Assembly: GCA_030220185.1 (NCBI GenBank)
Contig: JASPKZ010010203.1
Span: 1 to 64,000, forward strand
DNA from: Diploptera punctata
Taxonomy: Eukaryota; Arthropoda; Insecta; Blattodea; Blaberidae
Length of the DNA stretch: 64,000 bases
Direction of reading: 5' to 3'
A model generated the notes under the pieces. It was not told the origin of the DNA. It worked only from the letters and a program-made list of their open reading frames with translations, and did not search any database. The position numbers and the translations under genes are program-made. Position 1 is the stretch's first letter. The number at the start of each line of letters is the position of its first letter. This document shows positions 30,801 to 40,175 of this stretch, in pieces.

Positions 30801-31141
30801 CAGGTGAATGGAGAAGACTACAATAACAATGAACTACATGGTCTTTATAGGAAGCCAGATATAATAAGAACAGTTAAGTCTCGTAGACTGCGATGGGCAG
30901 GACATGTTTGCTCGTATGGGGAATGAAAGACGTGCATGGAAGCTTCTTGTAGGAAAGCCAGAGGGAAAACGCCCAGTTGGTAGACCAAGAATGAGGTGGG
31001 AGAACAACATTAACTTTGATTTGAGGGAAGTAGATTATACAGGGAATGATTGGAAAGCATTAGCTCAGGATAGGGATGTATGGAGAGCTTATGTCCGCGC
31101 GGCCATGAACCTACGGGTTCGATAGTGCCAGTGAGTAAGTA
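27875..31141 (+). mobile_element. RTE-P, near full-length RTE-type LINE
   Basis: The element starts with CCCTCCATGGTATCTTTACC (a 5' end also present at 36691), has about 310 bp of leader, one long polyprotein region and a terminus GATAGTGCCAGTGAGTAAGT with AGTA units instead of poly(A). The TA-rich flanks hide any TSD. A single APE-RT polyprotein and a short tandem-repeat tail fit the RTE clade. More than a dozen 3' fragments of this family are scattered through the window on both strands. Confidence 0.88.
28188..31125 (+). pseudogene. RTE-P polyprotein: APE endonuclease and reverse transcriptase
   Basis: From ATG at 28188 the reading is MFLGTWNVRTLYNSGALEIL (endonuclease start), with VALQEIRWPGEG, GDFNAKVGRED and SDHHLVRV completing the APE domain by about 28915. 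After a linker, the reverse transcriptase shows IVPIYKKGDKTDCNNYRGIS, VDFKKAYDSIK, GLKQGDALSPLLFNF and a YADD box at 30316-30327. The C-terminus is the GKPEGKRPVGRPRMRWENN block. The frame is broken by +1 insertions near 28340, 30757, 30820 and 30907 and by a TAG at 29998-30000 in a position that is Tyr in relatives I remember. Otherwise the domain order is complete. The minus-strand frames here are shadows. Confidence 0.88.
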
Positions 31142-31146
31142 AGTAT

Positions 31147-32085
31147 ATATAATATTCTTCTGTACGTGTGTTTGTCACTGAACTCCTCCTAAACGACTGG
31201 ATCGATTTCGATTATTTTTTATGTATGTCTGATTGAGTCCCTCGATGGTTTAGACTTACAATTGGAGCCTCTAAAATCATTAGGTGTAGGAGTTCACCTA
31301 ACACGAAAATTTAAAAATCACTCTAGCGGTCACATTTTTCGATGTTTCACAACTAAACTCAGTATATGGTATTAAAACAAACCGATGTAGGTATTATCCA
31401 AATATGAGCGAAATCCGACTAGCTATTAGACGTGAATATTTACTTGAAACCTAAATTAAAAACTTCCTAAATGACTGGACCGATTTTGATGAAATTTTTG
31501 TGTGTGTTTGAGTGGGTTCCTAGATGGTTTAGATTCACAATTTGAGCCAGTAGGTGGCACTACGATCGGGTTAAAGGATATTTTATGCCAGATGTATGGA
31601 CATCTGCATTATCTACATATTCCGCGCGATTACAATGTGACGTCATAATGCACGCTTCCTGAGCCACAACAGATGGCAATAAGGAATTTTCTTTGGGAAC
31701 TTATTAAGTAGTGAATTTGATGGTAAAATAGTAACTTATATTTTTATCGTCCGGCCATGACACGAGAATTGAACTTTCGGGCAGGACAACGTCTGACGGT
31801 TATTAGCTACCACATATATAAAAACACGCGTGCATTCGAATGCAAAGTTGCATCAACATTTCAAATCAATCAGTGAAGAACTATTGCAAATTTAAAATTT
31901 TGAACAAACGAACATTTTAAATGTTATTTATATAGATTTTTATTTTTGTAGGGCAGTTGTACAAATTGTCATTGTCAGTGCTTCCTGCGATGTCTTCCGT
32001 TTGGCAACAATCTTAACCAATTAATTAATCTTAACACTTCATAGATGTCGGTGCAAATTGTAAGCCAACATTATTGTGTATGTTT
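31147..32085 (+). repeat. Repeat R1 copy B, longest copy
   Basis: It starts with TTCTTCTGTACGTGTGTTTG after TA-rich sequence. Two related units of about 260 bp follow, each with GACTGGAYCGATTTYGAT and a GGTTYCTMGATGGTTTAGA-like block, then a distal part with GTGGCACTACGATCGGG and TCTTCCGTTTGGCAACAATC. It is non-coding. Related copies lie at 15405-15686 plus 20343-20730, 27541-27841, 35924-36610 and 56841-57250. Confidence 0.75.
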
Positions 32086-32460
32086 TTTTAAAGAGGTTGT
32101 TGAAAAGATGGAATTTTTTGAACGTTAAATTATTTTGTAGTAATGTCATTGATGTGGAAACATGAAGTACAGGGTGTGAGGTTTATTTAACATGGAATGA
32201 GTACATTTGTGGTAGCTGAAGGGATGCACTTAAGTACCAAAGACAGGGTTGTGTCAAGCCCAGTAACGAGCACAAAGAGGACGTCAGTTACAACAGTTAC
32301 CCTCAGAACTACTTCAAATGAATACATTCACAACACAAAGCTTTTCTTTGTGACACAAGGAACAGCTCTTGTCTCATCGTTCCCGATTCAACCTTTCTCT
32401 TGCTTTATTTTATACAACCATCATTCTGTAGCTCTAGAGACCAAAGAAACTATATTTATA
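32086..32460. other. Unassigned sequence
   Basis: A plus-strand frame from 32197 runs for about 85 codons before entering a (TAT)n microsatellite. It has a threonine/serine-rich composition but no motif, and I do not call it a gene. Confidence 0.3.
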
Positions 32461-32462
32461 TT

Positions 32463-32472
32463 TTATTATTAC

Positions 32473-32532
<60 letters not shown>

Positions 32533-32535
32533 GTA
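32463..32535. repeat. (TTA)n microsatellite
   Basis: About 20 TTA/ATT units in a nearly perfect run. Confidence 0.9.
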
Positions 32536-32639
32536 TATTATTTATATTAATATATTGTTGTTTTCTATCACTGATTTTGTTGGAAATATATGTACATGAA
32601 ATTTTGAAGAAGTGGAGGAGAAAATGTTCAAGCATGGGA

Positions 32640-33615
32640 ATTCATATTTCAAACTAATAAAACTTTATACAACTTACATTTTGCAGATGATCAGTCATTA
32701 ATTGCACAAGATTATGAAGATTTAGAATATATGACTATAAAATTAATAATAAGAGAATATAATAAATGGGGATTATTTTTTAACATAAAAAAAAAACAAA
32801 TATTTATCAATTGGTGAAACTGATCAATATTTAATTCTGGTGATTGTAGAAAAAATTAAATCTTGTAGTGAGATCACATATTTAGGAATTAAAATAAATA
32901 AAAATGGAAGTTAAGAAGAGGAAATAAGAAGTAGAAATAACAAAGGAATTTATGCATTTGCTTGCATCAATGGAATATTGTAGGATAAAAATATAAGTAA
33001 TAAAATAATTAAGTTATTTGGTCTGCATATTCTTACCTCTTATGGTTGTTTTTGTTGAATATATGTTTCTTCAGCTGAAGATAGGGCTAACAAACCTTGA
33101 AACATATGTTCAACAAAAACAACCATAATAAGAATATACAGACCAACTAACTTAATTATTAAGTAAACCTTTTAATGTTACTTCCTATTACATTTTTAAA
33201 ATTAAAATAAAATCAATATATTTCATGCAATTCTTAAAAGCATCTTTATTTACGGAGCAGAACTTGGACCATTAAAAATAAAAACACTTTTTTTGGCAAC
33301 TGAAATGGATTGAATTTTCAGAAGAGAAAAAAATAGAAATGTAATTATAAGGGAGAAAATGAAGATTGAAGACATTATTTTAATTTATATTAAAACTGAG
33401 CAATTAAAATGGTACAGACATGAAAGAGGATTGACTACAAAAATGTATTTTGGAATGGAAACCTAAGGGAAGACGAGGCAAAGGAAGATCTACAACTTCC
33501 TGGAGTCAGGGAATATATTTATACATGAAGGAGAAACATCTACAACCAGGAGATTGGATGGACCGAGAAAATAGGCTATTAGGAATCGGACAATGTCAAA
33601 GACATTAAATAACCG
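32640..33615 (+). mobile_element. LINE fragment interrupted by a foldback
   Basis: The left part encodes LHFADDQSLIAQDYEDLEYM, a reverse transcriptase catalytic box (FADD). After the foldback at 33004-33160 the reading resumes with NRNVIIREKMKIEDI, a QLKWYRH block and the usual polyprotein end, closing near 33610. Many stops show advanced decay. The C-terminal block resembles the fragment at 11550-12010. Confidence 0.65.
33004..33160 (+). mobile_element. Foldback element inside a LINE relic
   Basis: Arms 33004-33069 and 33098-33160 are inverted (AATAATTAAGTT with AACTTAATTATT; GTTGTTTTTGTTGAAT with TTCAACAAAAACAAC), and the loop is about 28 nt. The loop region contains CTGAAGA at 33075-33081 followed after 17 nt by GAAAC. 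It is similar in layout, though not in arm sequence, to the foldbacks at 25238 and 33638. Confidence 0.75.
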
Positions 33616-33710
33616 ATATATATTTATATATATATAATAAAATAAGTTAAAATATACCCCTTCTTAGATAAGATCCGTCGTCCTCAACTTATAAAATTTG
33701 TATTCTTTAT

Positions 33711-33752
33711 ACCTGTAAGCTTTTCAGAACATCCGTTCCATCATCAGCAGGT
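33711..33752 (-). ncRNA. Hammerhead-ribozyme-like motif, left arm
   Basis: On the minus strand the order is ACCTG, CTGATGA, a 15-nt segment TGGAACGGATGTTCT, GAAA, AGCTTA, CAGGT. ACCTG pairs with CAGGT as stem I (5 bp), GGAAC with GTTCT or GTTC as stem II, and AAGCTT forms a minimal stem III. One extra U follows the CUGAUGA core compared with the standard motif. Self-cleavage is not shown. Confidence 0.45.
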
Positions 33753-33874
33753 CTTTGTTCGCTACAATATCTAGTATGATGGTAGATGCTGCTGGTCGTA
33801 ACGTGGTGTTGTCGTGACTCCACGTTACGACCAGCAGCATATACCATCATACTAGATACTGTAGCGAACAAAGA

Positions 33875-33914
33875 CCTGCTGATGATGAAACGGATGTTCT
33901 GAAAAGCTTACAGG
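33875..33914 (+). ncRNA. Hammerhead-ribozyme-like motif, right arm
   Basis: This is the plus-strand counterpart of the left-arm motif: CCTG, CTGATGA, TGAAACGGATGTTCT, GAAA, AGCTTA, CAGG. Stem I is 4 bp here. Stem II is one mismatch weaker than in the left arm (GAAAC against GTTC). All conserved core bases of CUGANGA and GAAA are present. Confidence 0.4.
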
Positions 33915-34097
33915 CATAAAGAATACAAATTTTATAAGTTGAGGACGACAGATCTTATCTAAGAAGGTATATTTTAAGTTATTTTGTTTTATGACTCTCT
34001 ACCTCAACGGTTTTAATAATGAATGTTATTAGTATTGAATATATATGTGTATATATATATATATATATATAAATTACTAGTACTATTATTATTATTG

Positions 34098-34360
34098 TTA
34101 AATGTTTGGCCACGTAACGGGGATGTCAAATAACAGGTCATCTAAGAAGATACTAAATTTTAAAGCGGAGGCAACAGAAGAGAAGGAAGGCCCAAATAAC
34201 AGAGGATTCAAGGAGTGCATAGGAGTATGGTGTCGAGTGGATTATCAGAAAGTTATGAAGATAAGAGATGTACAGTATGGAGGAGTAAAATTTACAATGG
34301 GTTGTAGGAAATCTACTGTATTGTAGAGAAATTGCAAATAAAAATAATAATAATAATAAT

Positions 34361-34399
<39 letters not shown>

Positions 34400-34410
34400 T
34401 TATTATTTTA
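34098..34410 (+). mobile_element. LINE 3' fragment followed by (AAT)n/(ATT)n
   Basis: The 74-codon frame at 34102-34326 starts MFGHVTGMSNNRSSKKILNF and resembles the GHV...R..KKIL...GRP region of LINE polyprotein ends, with a frameshift before the GRP motif (EEKEGPNNRGFKECI). It runs into AAT and ATT units at 34345-34407. Confidence 0.5.
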
Positions 34411-34708
34411 GTGGAGTGAAGGGATTTTCCATCGATCTTCTGCCGCTCACAGAATGCTTCAGACATTCATATTGAGAAATACCTTCCTCTACCTGGTGTT
34501 CCGCCTTTAGCGATATATTTATTGCTTCTTCTATAAAAATTGTATAGGCCTGATATACATTATTCCATAGTCCTTTATGAAAAAGCATGTTCATTGTATT
34601 GGGTACTTTTTTGAATGATCACACAGTGTGCGTCTGTGTGTGAGTGTTGACGTGCTATTTTATTTTATATTAATTGGTTTAATAAACAGTATTCTCCGTA
34701 ATAACATT
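34411..34708. other. Unassigned sequence
   Basis: Two overlapping minus-strand frames end in the microsatellite and have no motif. The stretch stops at the TA duplication of the pogo-like element. Confidence 0.3.
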
Positions 34709-34710
34709 TA

Positions 34711-35677
34711 CAGTAAAACTTGCTCAAAGCGGAATCGCATGGGACCAATTTTTCCCACATTAAAAAATATTCCGCATTATAAAACAACTAAAACTTATTA
34801 ATAATCTTAGATTATATAGTACCGTATATGTCTTTTTATGTACCTTGAATTAATTGTAGTTCCGCTGCCTTTGAAAAATGAAGTATAGTATGTATGAGCG
34901 ATTTCGACGGTAACGCGCGAAAAACAGACTCGTTTCGTCAGCATTAAAAATTGCTCTTAGACGGGTATTCTGAAATTTAAGTATGCAGTTTCGGTTTATG
35001 CTCACCAACTTCACTTTCGTTCACATCCTTCGATCCCCCCCCCCCAAATTTCATTCCACACTACATAGTGCCGTCTTTTAAAACTGTCCAACCAACCTAA
35101 AGATACCTTGAAATCATTATTCGGTAGGGATTTAGCAACACTTAGAGCTTGACTTCGAGAAATCGGTCCGGAAATTTGGAGATATATCTTCAATCACTTT
35201 CACTTTTTCGTTTAATGACAATGATACGTACGTTTTAGCAAACTTTATTCCGTAAATTCGGGATGCTACCTGTGAAAGATCGGTCTCAGAACGAAAACTA
35301 ATTTCAGGTTTTACAGTGCAATGGTTATTTGTGAGACAGGTATCTGTATTTCGCATGATGGGTGTGCAGTGAGATCGAAAGAAAATTTCAGGTACAGGTA
35401 AAATCTCTACTTCACGCGGCGGCAGGAATCATTCCTTATTTTTTTTTTGGCCTAACGGAATTCAATGAAGTGAAACTAATTTATTTCTCTGTCTTTCCGC
35501 TTTATAATTTTTTCATGAATTATATAGAAATATGATTCCGTTTCCGCGTTGGATAGATTCCGTTTTATGCAAAATAAATACACGTAAAATTACTATTATT
35601 TCGCCGGGACCAATGGATTTGTTCATATTGGACAGATTTCCGCATTATTCATGTTCCGGATTAAACAAGCTTTACTA
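34711..35677 (-). mobile_element. pogo/Tigger-like DNA transposon, internally deleted
   Basis: The 967-bp element has inverted ends, CAGTAAAACTTGCTCAAAGC at the left and TAGTAAAGCTTGTTTAATCC at the right read on the minus strand, with TA on both sides (34709-34710, 35678-35679). The interior encodes part of a pogo-type transposase. Autonomous elements of this group are usually more than 2 kb, so most of the gene, including the catalytic domain, is gone. Confidence 0.75.
35011..35356 (-). pseudogene. pogo/Tigger transposase DNA-binding fragment
   Basis: The upstream frame contains YVSLSLNEKVKVIEDIS, a CENP-B N-terminal type helix-turn-helix start. After a small deletion and frame change the reading continues ISGPISRSQALSVAKSLPNN then DFKVSLGWLDSFKRRH, matching the second (Tc5/CENP-B type) DNA-binding helix-turn-helix. 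The DDE nuclease domain is absent. This protein class binds the terminal repeats. Confidence 0.7.
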
Positions 35678-35923
35678 TAGTATATCTACTGGTGGTTGGT
35701 GCGTTGACCCTTGCACCGGCTTTCTATTGTGTGTCGCAGCCTGGACTGGATTTGGTCTAATTGCTTTGCGAATCAGTTCACTGTAGCCACAATAGAAAAA
35801 GCTTTCTGTTTTGTTTTGCCAAACACGAAATACATAGATACATACGTAGTGTTCTGGCCAAGAGCAGGTATTTCACTGCAAACTCAAATAAATAATGTTA
35901 TATTTGAAACTATATAATATATG

Positions 35924-36610
35924 GTGTGCGTATCTACGCCTAAATAAATACAATATTAATGGTTAATTAAATTGTACGGAATACGCTGAGACGAATCAAA
36001 CATGGCGGTTGCTACTCAGTTTTTAATTTCGGATTTCAGGTAAACCTCCACTTCTAATTGTCAGATTTCGTTCATTATTGGATAATATCTACCTCTGTTT
36101 ATTTTAATAGGTTATACTGAGTTTAGTTGTGAAAGATCGAAAATTGTGACCGCTAGAGCTATTTTTAAATTTTCACTTTAGGTGAACTCCTAAAACTAAT
36201 GATTTTAGAGAGTCCAATTGTGAATCTAAACCATCCAGGGACCCACTCACACACACAAGAAATTTCATCAAAATCGGTCCAGTGGTTTAAACAATTTTTA
36301 ATTTCGGATTTCAGATAAACCTCCACTTTTAATCATCCGATTTCGCTCATTTTTTGATAAAACTTATCTCGGTTTATTGTAATATGATATACTGAGTTTC
36401 GTTGTGAAATATCGAAAATGTGACCGCTAGAGCGATTTGTAAAATTTTCACTTCAGGTTAACTCCTACACCTAATAGTTTTAGAGGGTCCACTTGTAAAT
36501 CTAAACCAACGAGGGACCCAATTACATATACACAAAAACGTACATCAAAATCGGTCCATCGTTTAGGAGTAGTAGTGTGACAAACATGCGTACAGAAGAA
36601 TTATATATAT
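35924..36610 (-). repeat. Repeat R1 copy C with internal 262-bp duplication
   Basis: The block TTTTTAATTTCGGATTTCAG occurs at about 36027 and again at about 36290, each followed by TAAACCTCCACTT. Both halves contain the minus-strand ACTGGACCGATTTTGATG-type motif. The dimer order matches copies A and B. The right edge is CAAACATGCGTACAGAAGAA and (TA)n. Confidence 0.75.
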
Positions 36611-36690
36611 ACATTTGCGAAGAATTATGATTAAATTGATACAAAATAGTCTATTAAACTTGAGAATTAAACATACAACTTTCCACAATT

Positions 36691-37470
36691 TCCCTCCATC
36701 GTATCTTTAACTTCTTATGGTTGGAGTGACTTGCGCGCTTAAATTACTCGGAGAGCTATACCGGCGTGTCGGTAGCATTACTGCCGAAAGGATTTGACTT
36801 ACCGGACAGATCGAAGATGGTAAGCCAGAAGAAAAAAGCACAGTGCCTTGGTCGAAAGAGTGACGGAGTGACGATCTTTCACCATAAAAGTACAACCGTC
36901 AGGAAACGCGGACATGGGTTCCAGTGGAGTAAAATTTTTCGGAGATAGACTAGTCCCCCATTCAGTTCTCCGGGCAAGGACTAGGACTACTTCAGAGAAT
37001 CCATGACAAACACGGGGACATGTTCCTAGGTACATGGAATATTAGGATTTTATCTTACTTTAAGGGAGGAAAGGAATTTACGAGTATTTGATAATAAAGT
37101 TCATAGGTAAATTTTTAGACGAAAGAGAGATGAACAGTCAGGTGAATGGAGAAGACTGCATAACAGTGAACTACATGGTCTTTATAGGAAACCAAATACA
37201 ATAAGAAGAGTTAAGTCTCGTAGACTGAGATGAACGTGACATTTAGCACGAATGGGAAATGAAAAATGAGCTTGGTAGCTTCTTGTAGGAAAACCAGAGG
37301 GGAAACCTTAGTTAGTAGACAAAGAATGTGGTGGGAGAATTGCATTAACCATGATTTGAGGGAAGTAGATTGCACAGGGGATGATTGGAAAACATTACTT
37401 CAGTATAGGGACGTGTGGAGAGTTTACATCCGCACGGCCGTGTACCTATGGGTTCGATAGTGCCAGTGAG
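36691..37470 (+). mobile_element. RTE-P internally deleted copy
   Basis: It begins with CCCTCCATCGTATCTTTAAC, the RTE-P 5' end, and follows the leader to the endonuclease start (GGAATATTAGGATTTTAT). It then jumps at about 37052 to CTTACTTTAAGGGAGGAAAG near the end of the reverse transcriptase region and finishes with the C-terminal block and CGATAGTGCCAGTGAG. About 2.5 kb is missing relative to 27875-31141. Both ends are retained. Confidence 0.85.
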
Positions 37471-37628
37471 TTTGTTAGTTATGTCCATGGTTACAAGCAA
37501 TAACAATAGCAGGCATATTCTGGTAAATTACCGTAAAATCGTACCATCATTGTCAAAATGAGATTCGCATACCTGTGCGATGTTCCCAGAATCTCCCTAA
37601 TTTAATTTAGGTGCGGCGGCTTTCTCAT

Positions 37629-38360
37629 GAGTAATGCCACGAGTGATTTCCAAATTATCGATAAATTCACGACTCACGAAGTGAGGAGTGAATTTATCTA
37701 GAGAATTTTGAAATCAAGAGTAGCATTTGTTAGGACTATTTAATGAATAAAATTAAGCTGTTTACTCACAAATCATTACTTAACTATAGTTATTTTAAAA
37801 TATTTATATATTTAATGTAAACGGCGATGTTTGAAAACAAATGAGAAACAATTGGTAGGCTTCATTTGCTTCTTTTGTTCGTCACTGCAACCAGATCATA
37901 TTATTTATTGCCAAAGGATCGCAATGTTGTAAGAATGCACCCTAGTGGAGAAATTTATAACCAACGTGATAGGTATTAATTAATTTCTGATGTCCTGTGA
38001 TGTAAATATGTCAATTATATTTTTCTGCTACGTCATTTCCTGTAAAATAATTCGTTTAAGGAAGTGCAGACAGTGTTTTTTTTTGTGGTACAATCAATTG
38101 TTTAAAATGTTTTTATATTATCTCTTTCTGTTGACATTCATGCACTATATATACAATCTGGTAGCCGTGTTACTTAGGGGGTCCGTCACTCCAAAATAAT
38201 GCTATGACCTATTCAGAATGTTAAAAAGGAGGTGCTTTCTTTATTATGATAAACTTTAGTTGGTAAATTCTAGGCGAAACACGACTGTGATTGGTTGTAA
38301 ATATAAAATCATTGAAATATGATTGGTCATTGACTCCCATTTGGGGCATGAGTTAAATTG
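37629..38360 (+). repeat. Dispersed repeat P, copy 3
   Basis: This is similar to copy 2. Its starting palindrome is split at 37660-37698 by a 39-bp perfect-ended hairpin (GATAAATTCAC ... GTGAATTTATC). The right end reads TGATTGGTCATTGACTCCC. Confidence 0.8.
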
Positions 38361-39212
38361 TCATTTAGAAGATATTTCAATTCAAAGATTTAAATTAGCA
38401 AAACGATATTGCGTTTTGCATGCTTACAGTTGCGGTCCATGCATATTTCAGTCAGGTAGCTGGTGTTGTTTGGTGGTTGGACATGCTAATACAAGCCCGT
38501 CATGAATTCAATGTTTACTGCGGTCGCCTGCAATGTGTGCCTTATTTATTAACCATACAGGGACGCCCTATCTCGGTCCACGTCGTAAATGGTTGGGTTT
38601 CTAGACAGAGCTTGTATGTGGGGTATTGCATTTATGTAATACAATACTGTGTTTTTGTCCTTTTTTCTGCATTTAGCATAAAAATTGAATTAGAGGAATC
38701 TTTATTGTGCGTGTAACACATGTTTTCCACATTCACAATTCATTAAATTTTCTGTTAAACTTTACAACCCGTGACTCTACTTTTTTAATTCCTGCCAATT
38801 TGTTTCTTAGGGTTTCATTTTTCAAATTATTTCCCATCATTTACAATGATTTTTACATGTTTTCTAACTATTATATCAATATATTTTTCTATGATATTTA
38901 CCTACATACGTAGCATGAAGACGTGGCACCCATATTGATTTTAACGAAAATTCTAATGCAACAACAAAGACATGTCCAGTGCAGCCAACATAGCGTATTA
39001 ATAATTAACTGCACATATATACTTCAGAAATTTCAGAACTTGCTAATTATTTTTAATTCTTTATCTAGTATCGGTTCTTTGTTAGCAATTCGTTCTGGCT
39101 GTACCTAAATCTTTATATTTTTATTTATTTTGGGCGTTACATTATTTCACGGGTTGGAGTGCTTAAATTACATTTGGTTAACTTTTAGGGCGGTCTTTCA
39201 CGGTTAGAGCAC
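38361..39212. other. Unassigned sequence
   Basis: Short plus-strand frames at 38420-38716 (98 codons), 38707-38913 and 38923-39108 have no domain I can name. There is no repeat partner elsewhere in the window. Confidence 0.3.
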
Positions 39213-39216
39213 TTAA

Positions 39217-39918
39217 GGGGGGTGTTGGGTGAAAGTTGACCATTTGAGATCAAAATTGATTTTTTTGTACTAAAAAAATAGGCTAAACTCTAACGTATAT
39301 GTTGGCAAAGTTTCAGAGGCCTATGGCGCTTCTAAGTGCCCTAAATTACGTCAGAGTTAAAAGGCTGCTCAAGTTAAATGCCACCTGCATGCAAATCTTT
39401 AAACTTGTTTTTTCATACTTTTATTTTCACTGCATTTTTGTAGATTCAAAATTGAATGGAATTCAGAAATTTTGTCCTAGAAGGTCCACATTTTTACTGC
39501 ATGTCCAATGGGTAACATAGTAGTGCATTGGTTTCATGATTGAAGTAGTAGGGCCTATTTTAAGAAATAAAAAATAAAAGTTATGCCATTATTATTATTA
39601 TTTTTTTGTTCTTCCACGCATGAGTTACCACATTAATGTTTTCTTCCTTTGTATTCACATTATAAGAATTCTAATGCATGATGTTTTCTAAATATTTTAG
39701 GGTCTTTTAAAAAATGAGACATTTTACTAAAAATTGTGGAACCCATTTAATTATAGCATATGCAATTTTTTTGAAATATATATTTAATAACTCGTAAAAT
39801 AAATGCCTCACAAGAATGAAACTTACATCATTACGTATCATGCAGTGAATGTGTGTACAAAAAATCAAACCCCTAGCTCAAAAAATGTAGAATATAGAAA
39901 TTTCACACATCAATCCCC
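39217..39918. mobile_element. piggyBac-like non-autonomous element, TTAA-flanked
   Basis: The 702-bp element lies between TTAA at 39213-39216 and 39919-39922. Its ends are weak inverted repeats: GGGGGGTGTTGGGTGAAAG, and GGGGATTGATGTGTGAAAT for the right end on the minus strand, 14 of 19 alike. TTAA duplication is diagnostic of piggyBac-type transposition. No transposase motif is seen, and the 73-codon frame at 39299 is not convincing. Confidence 0.5.
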
Positions 39919-40175
39919 TTAAATTACGTTAGGTTTGCTTTTAGGTGATTAAATATCGTTTATATGTCGGCTGCATCCCGTGATTCCATAGTGTAAACCG
40001 CCAAGCATTTATTCACCCATGTGCATGGTGTATAATAGGAAGTAAGATTTTTTTTTTGCGTCACACGTTGTGAAGTATTTCCAAATTTTCATTTAATATG
40101 TATGTTAATACACCAGCACAAATCACATGTATCACAAATTTAATATAATTTGATCAAAAGATATAAAGAAGAAAC

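Larger units (their letters stand above)
33638..33988. mobile_element. Large foldback element, about 169-bp arms
   Basis: Arms 33638-33806 and 33820-33988 are inverted copies with few differences, joined by a 13-nt loop (TGTTGTCGTGACT). Each arm carries a hammerhead-like motif (separate entries). No protein is encoded. The structure resembles an inverted pair of the terminal repeats of a Penelope-like element, but no Penelope reverse transcriptase is present nearby. Confidence 0.8.

Noticed and set aside
32197..32657. Plus-strand ORFs ending in long tyrosine or leucine runs
   Set aside because: The runs are translations of the (TTA)n microsatellite and the upstream part has no motif.
33004..33160. 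Calling the smaller foldback a hammerhead ribozyme
   Set aside because: CTGAAGA, a plausible stem II (AGG/CCT) and GAAAC are present, but the sequences that should form stem I do not pair beyond one base. It is kept only as part of the comparison of foldbacks.
38420..39108. Chain of short plus-strand ORFs as an exon series
   Set aside because: They have no recognisable domain, no convincing splice sites joining them and ordinary AT-rich composition.
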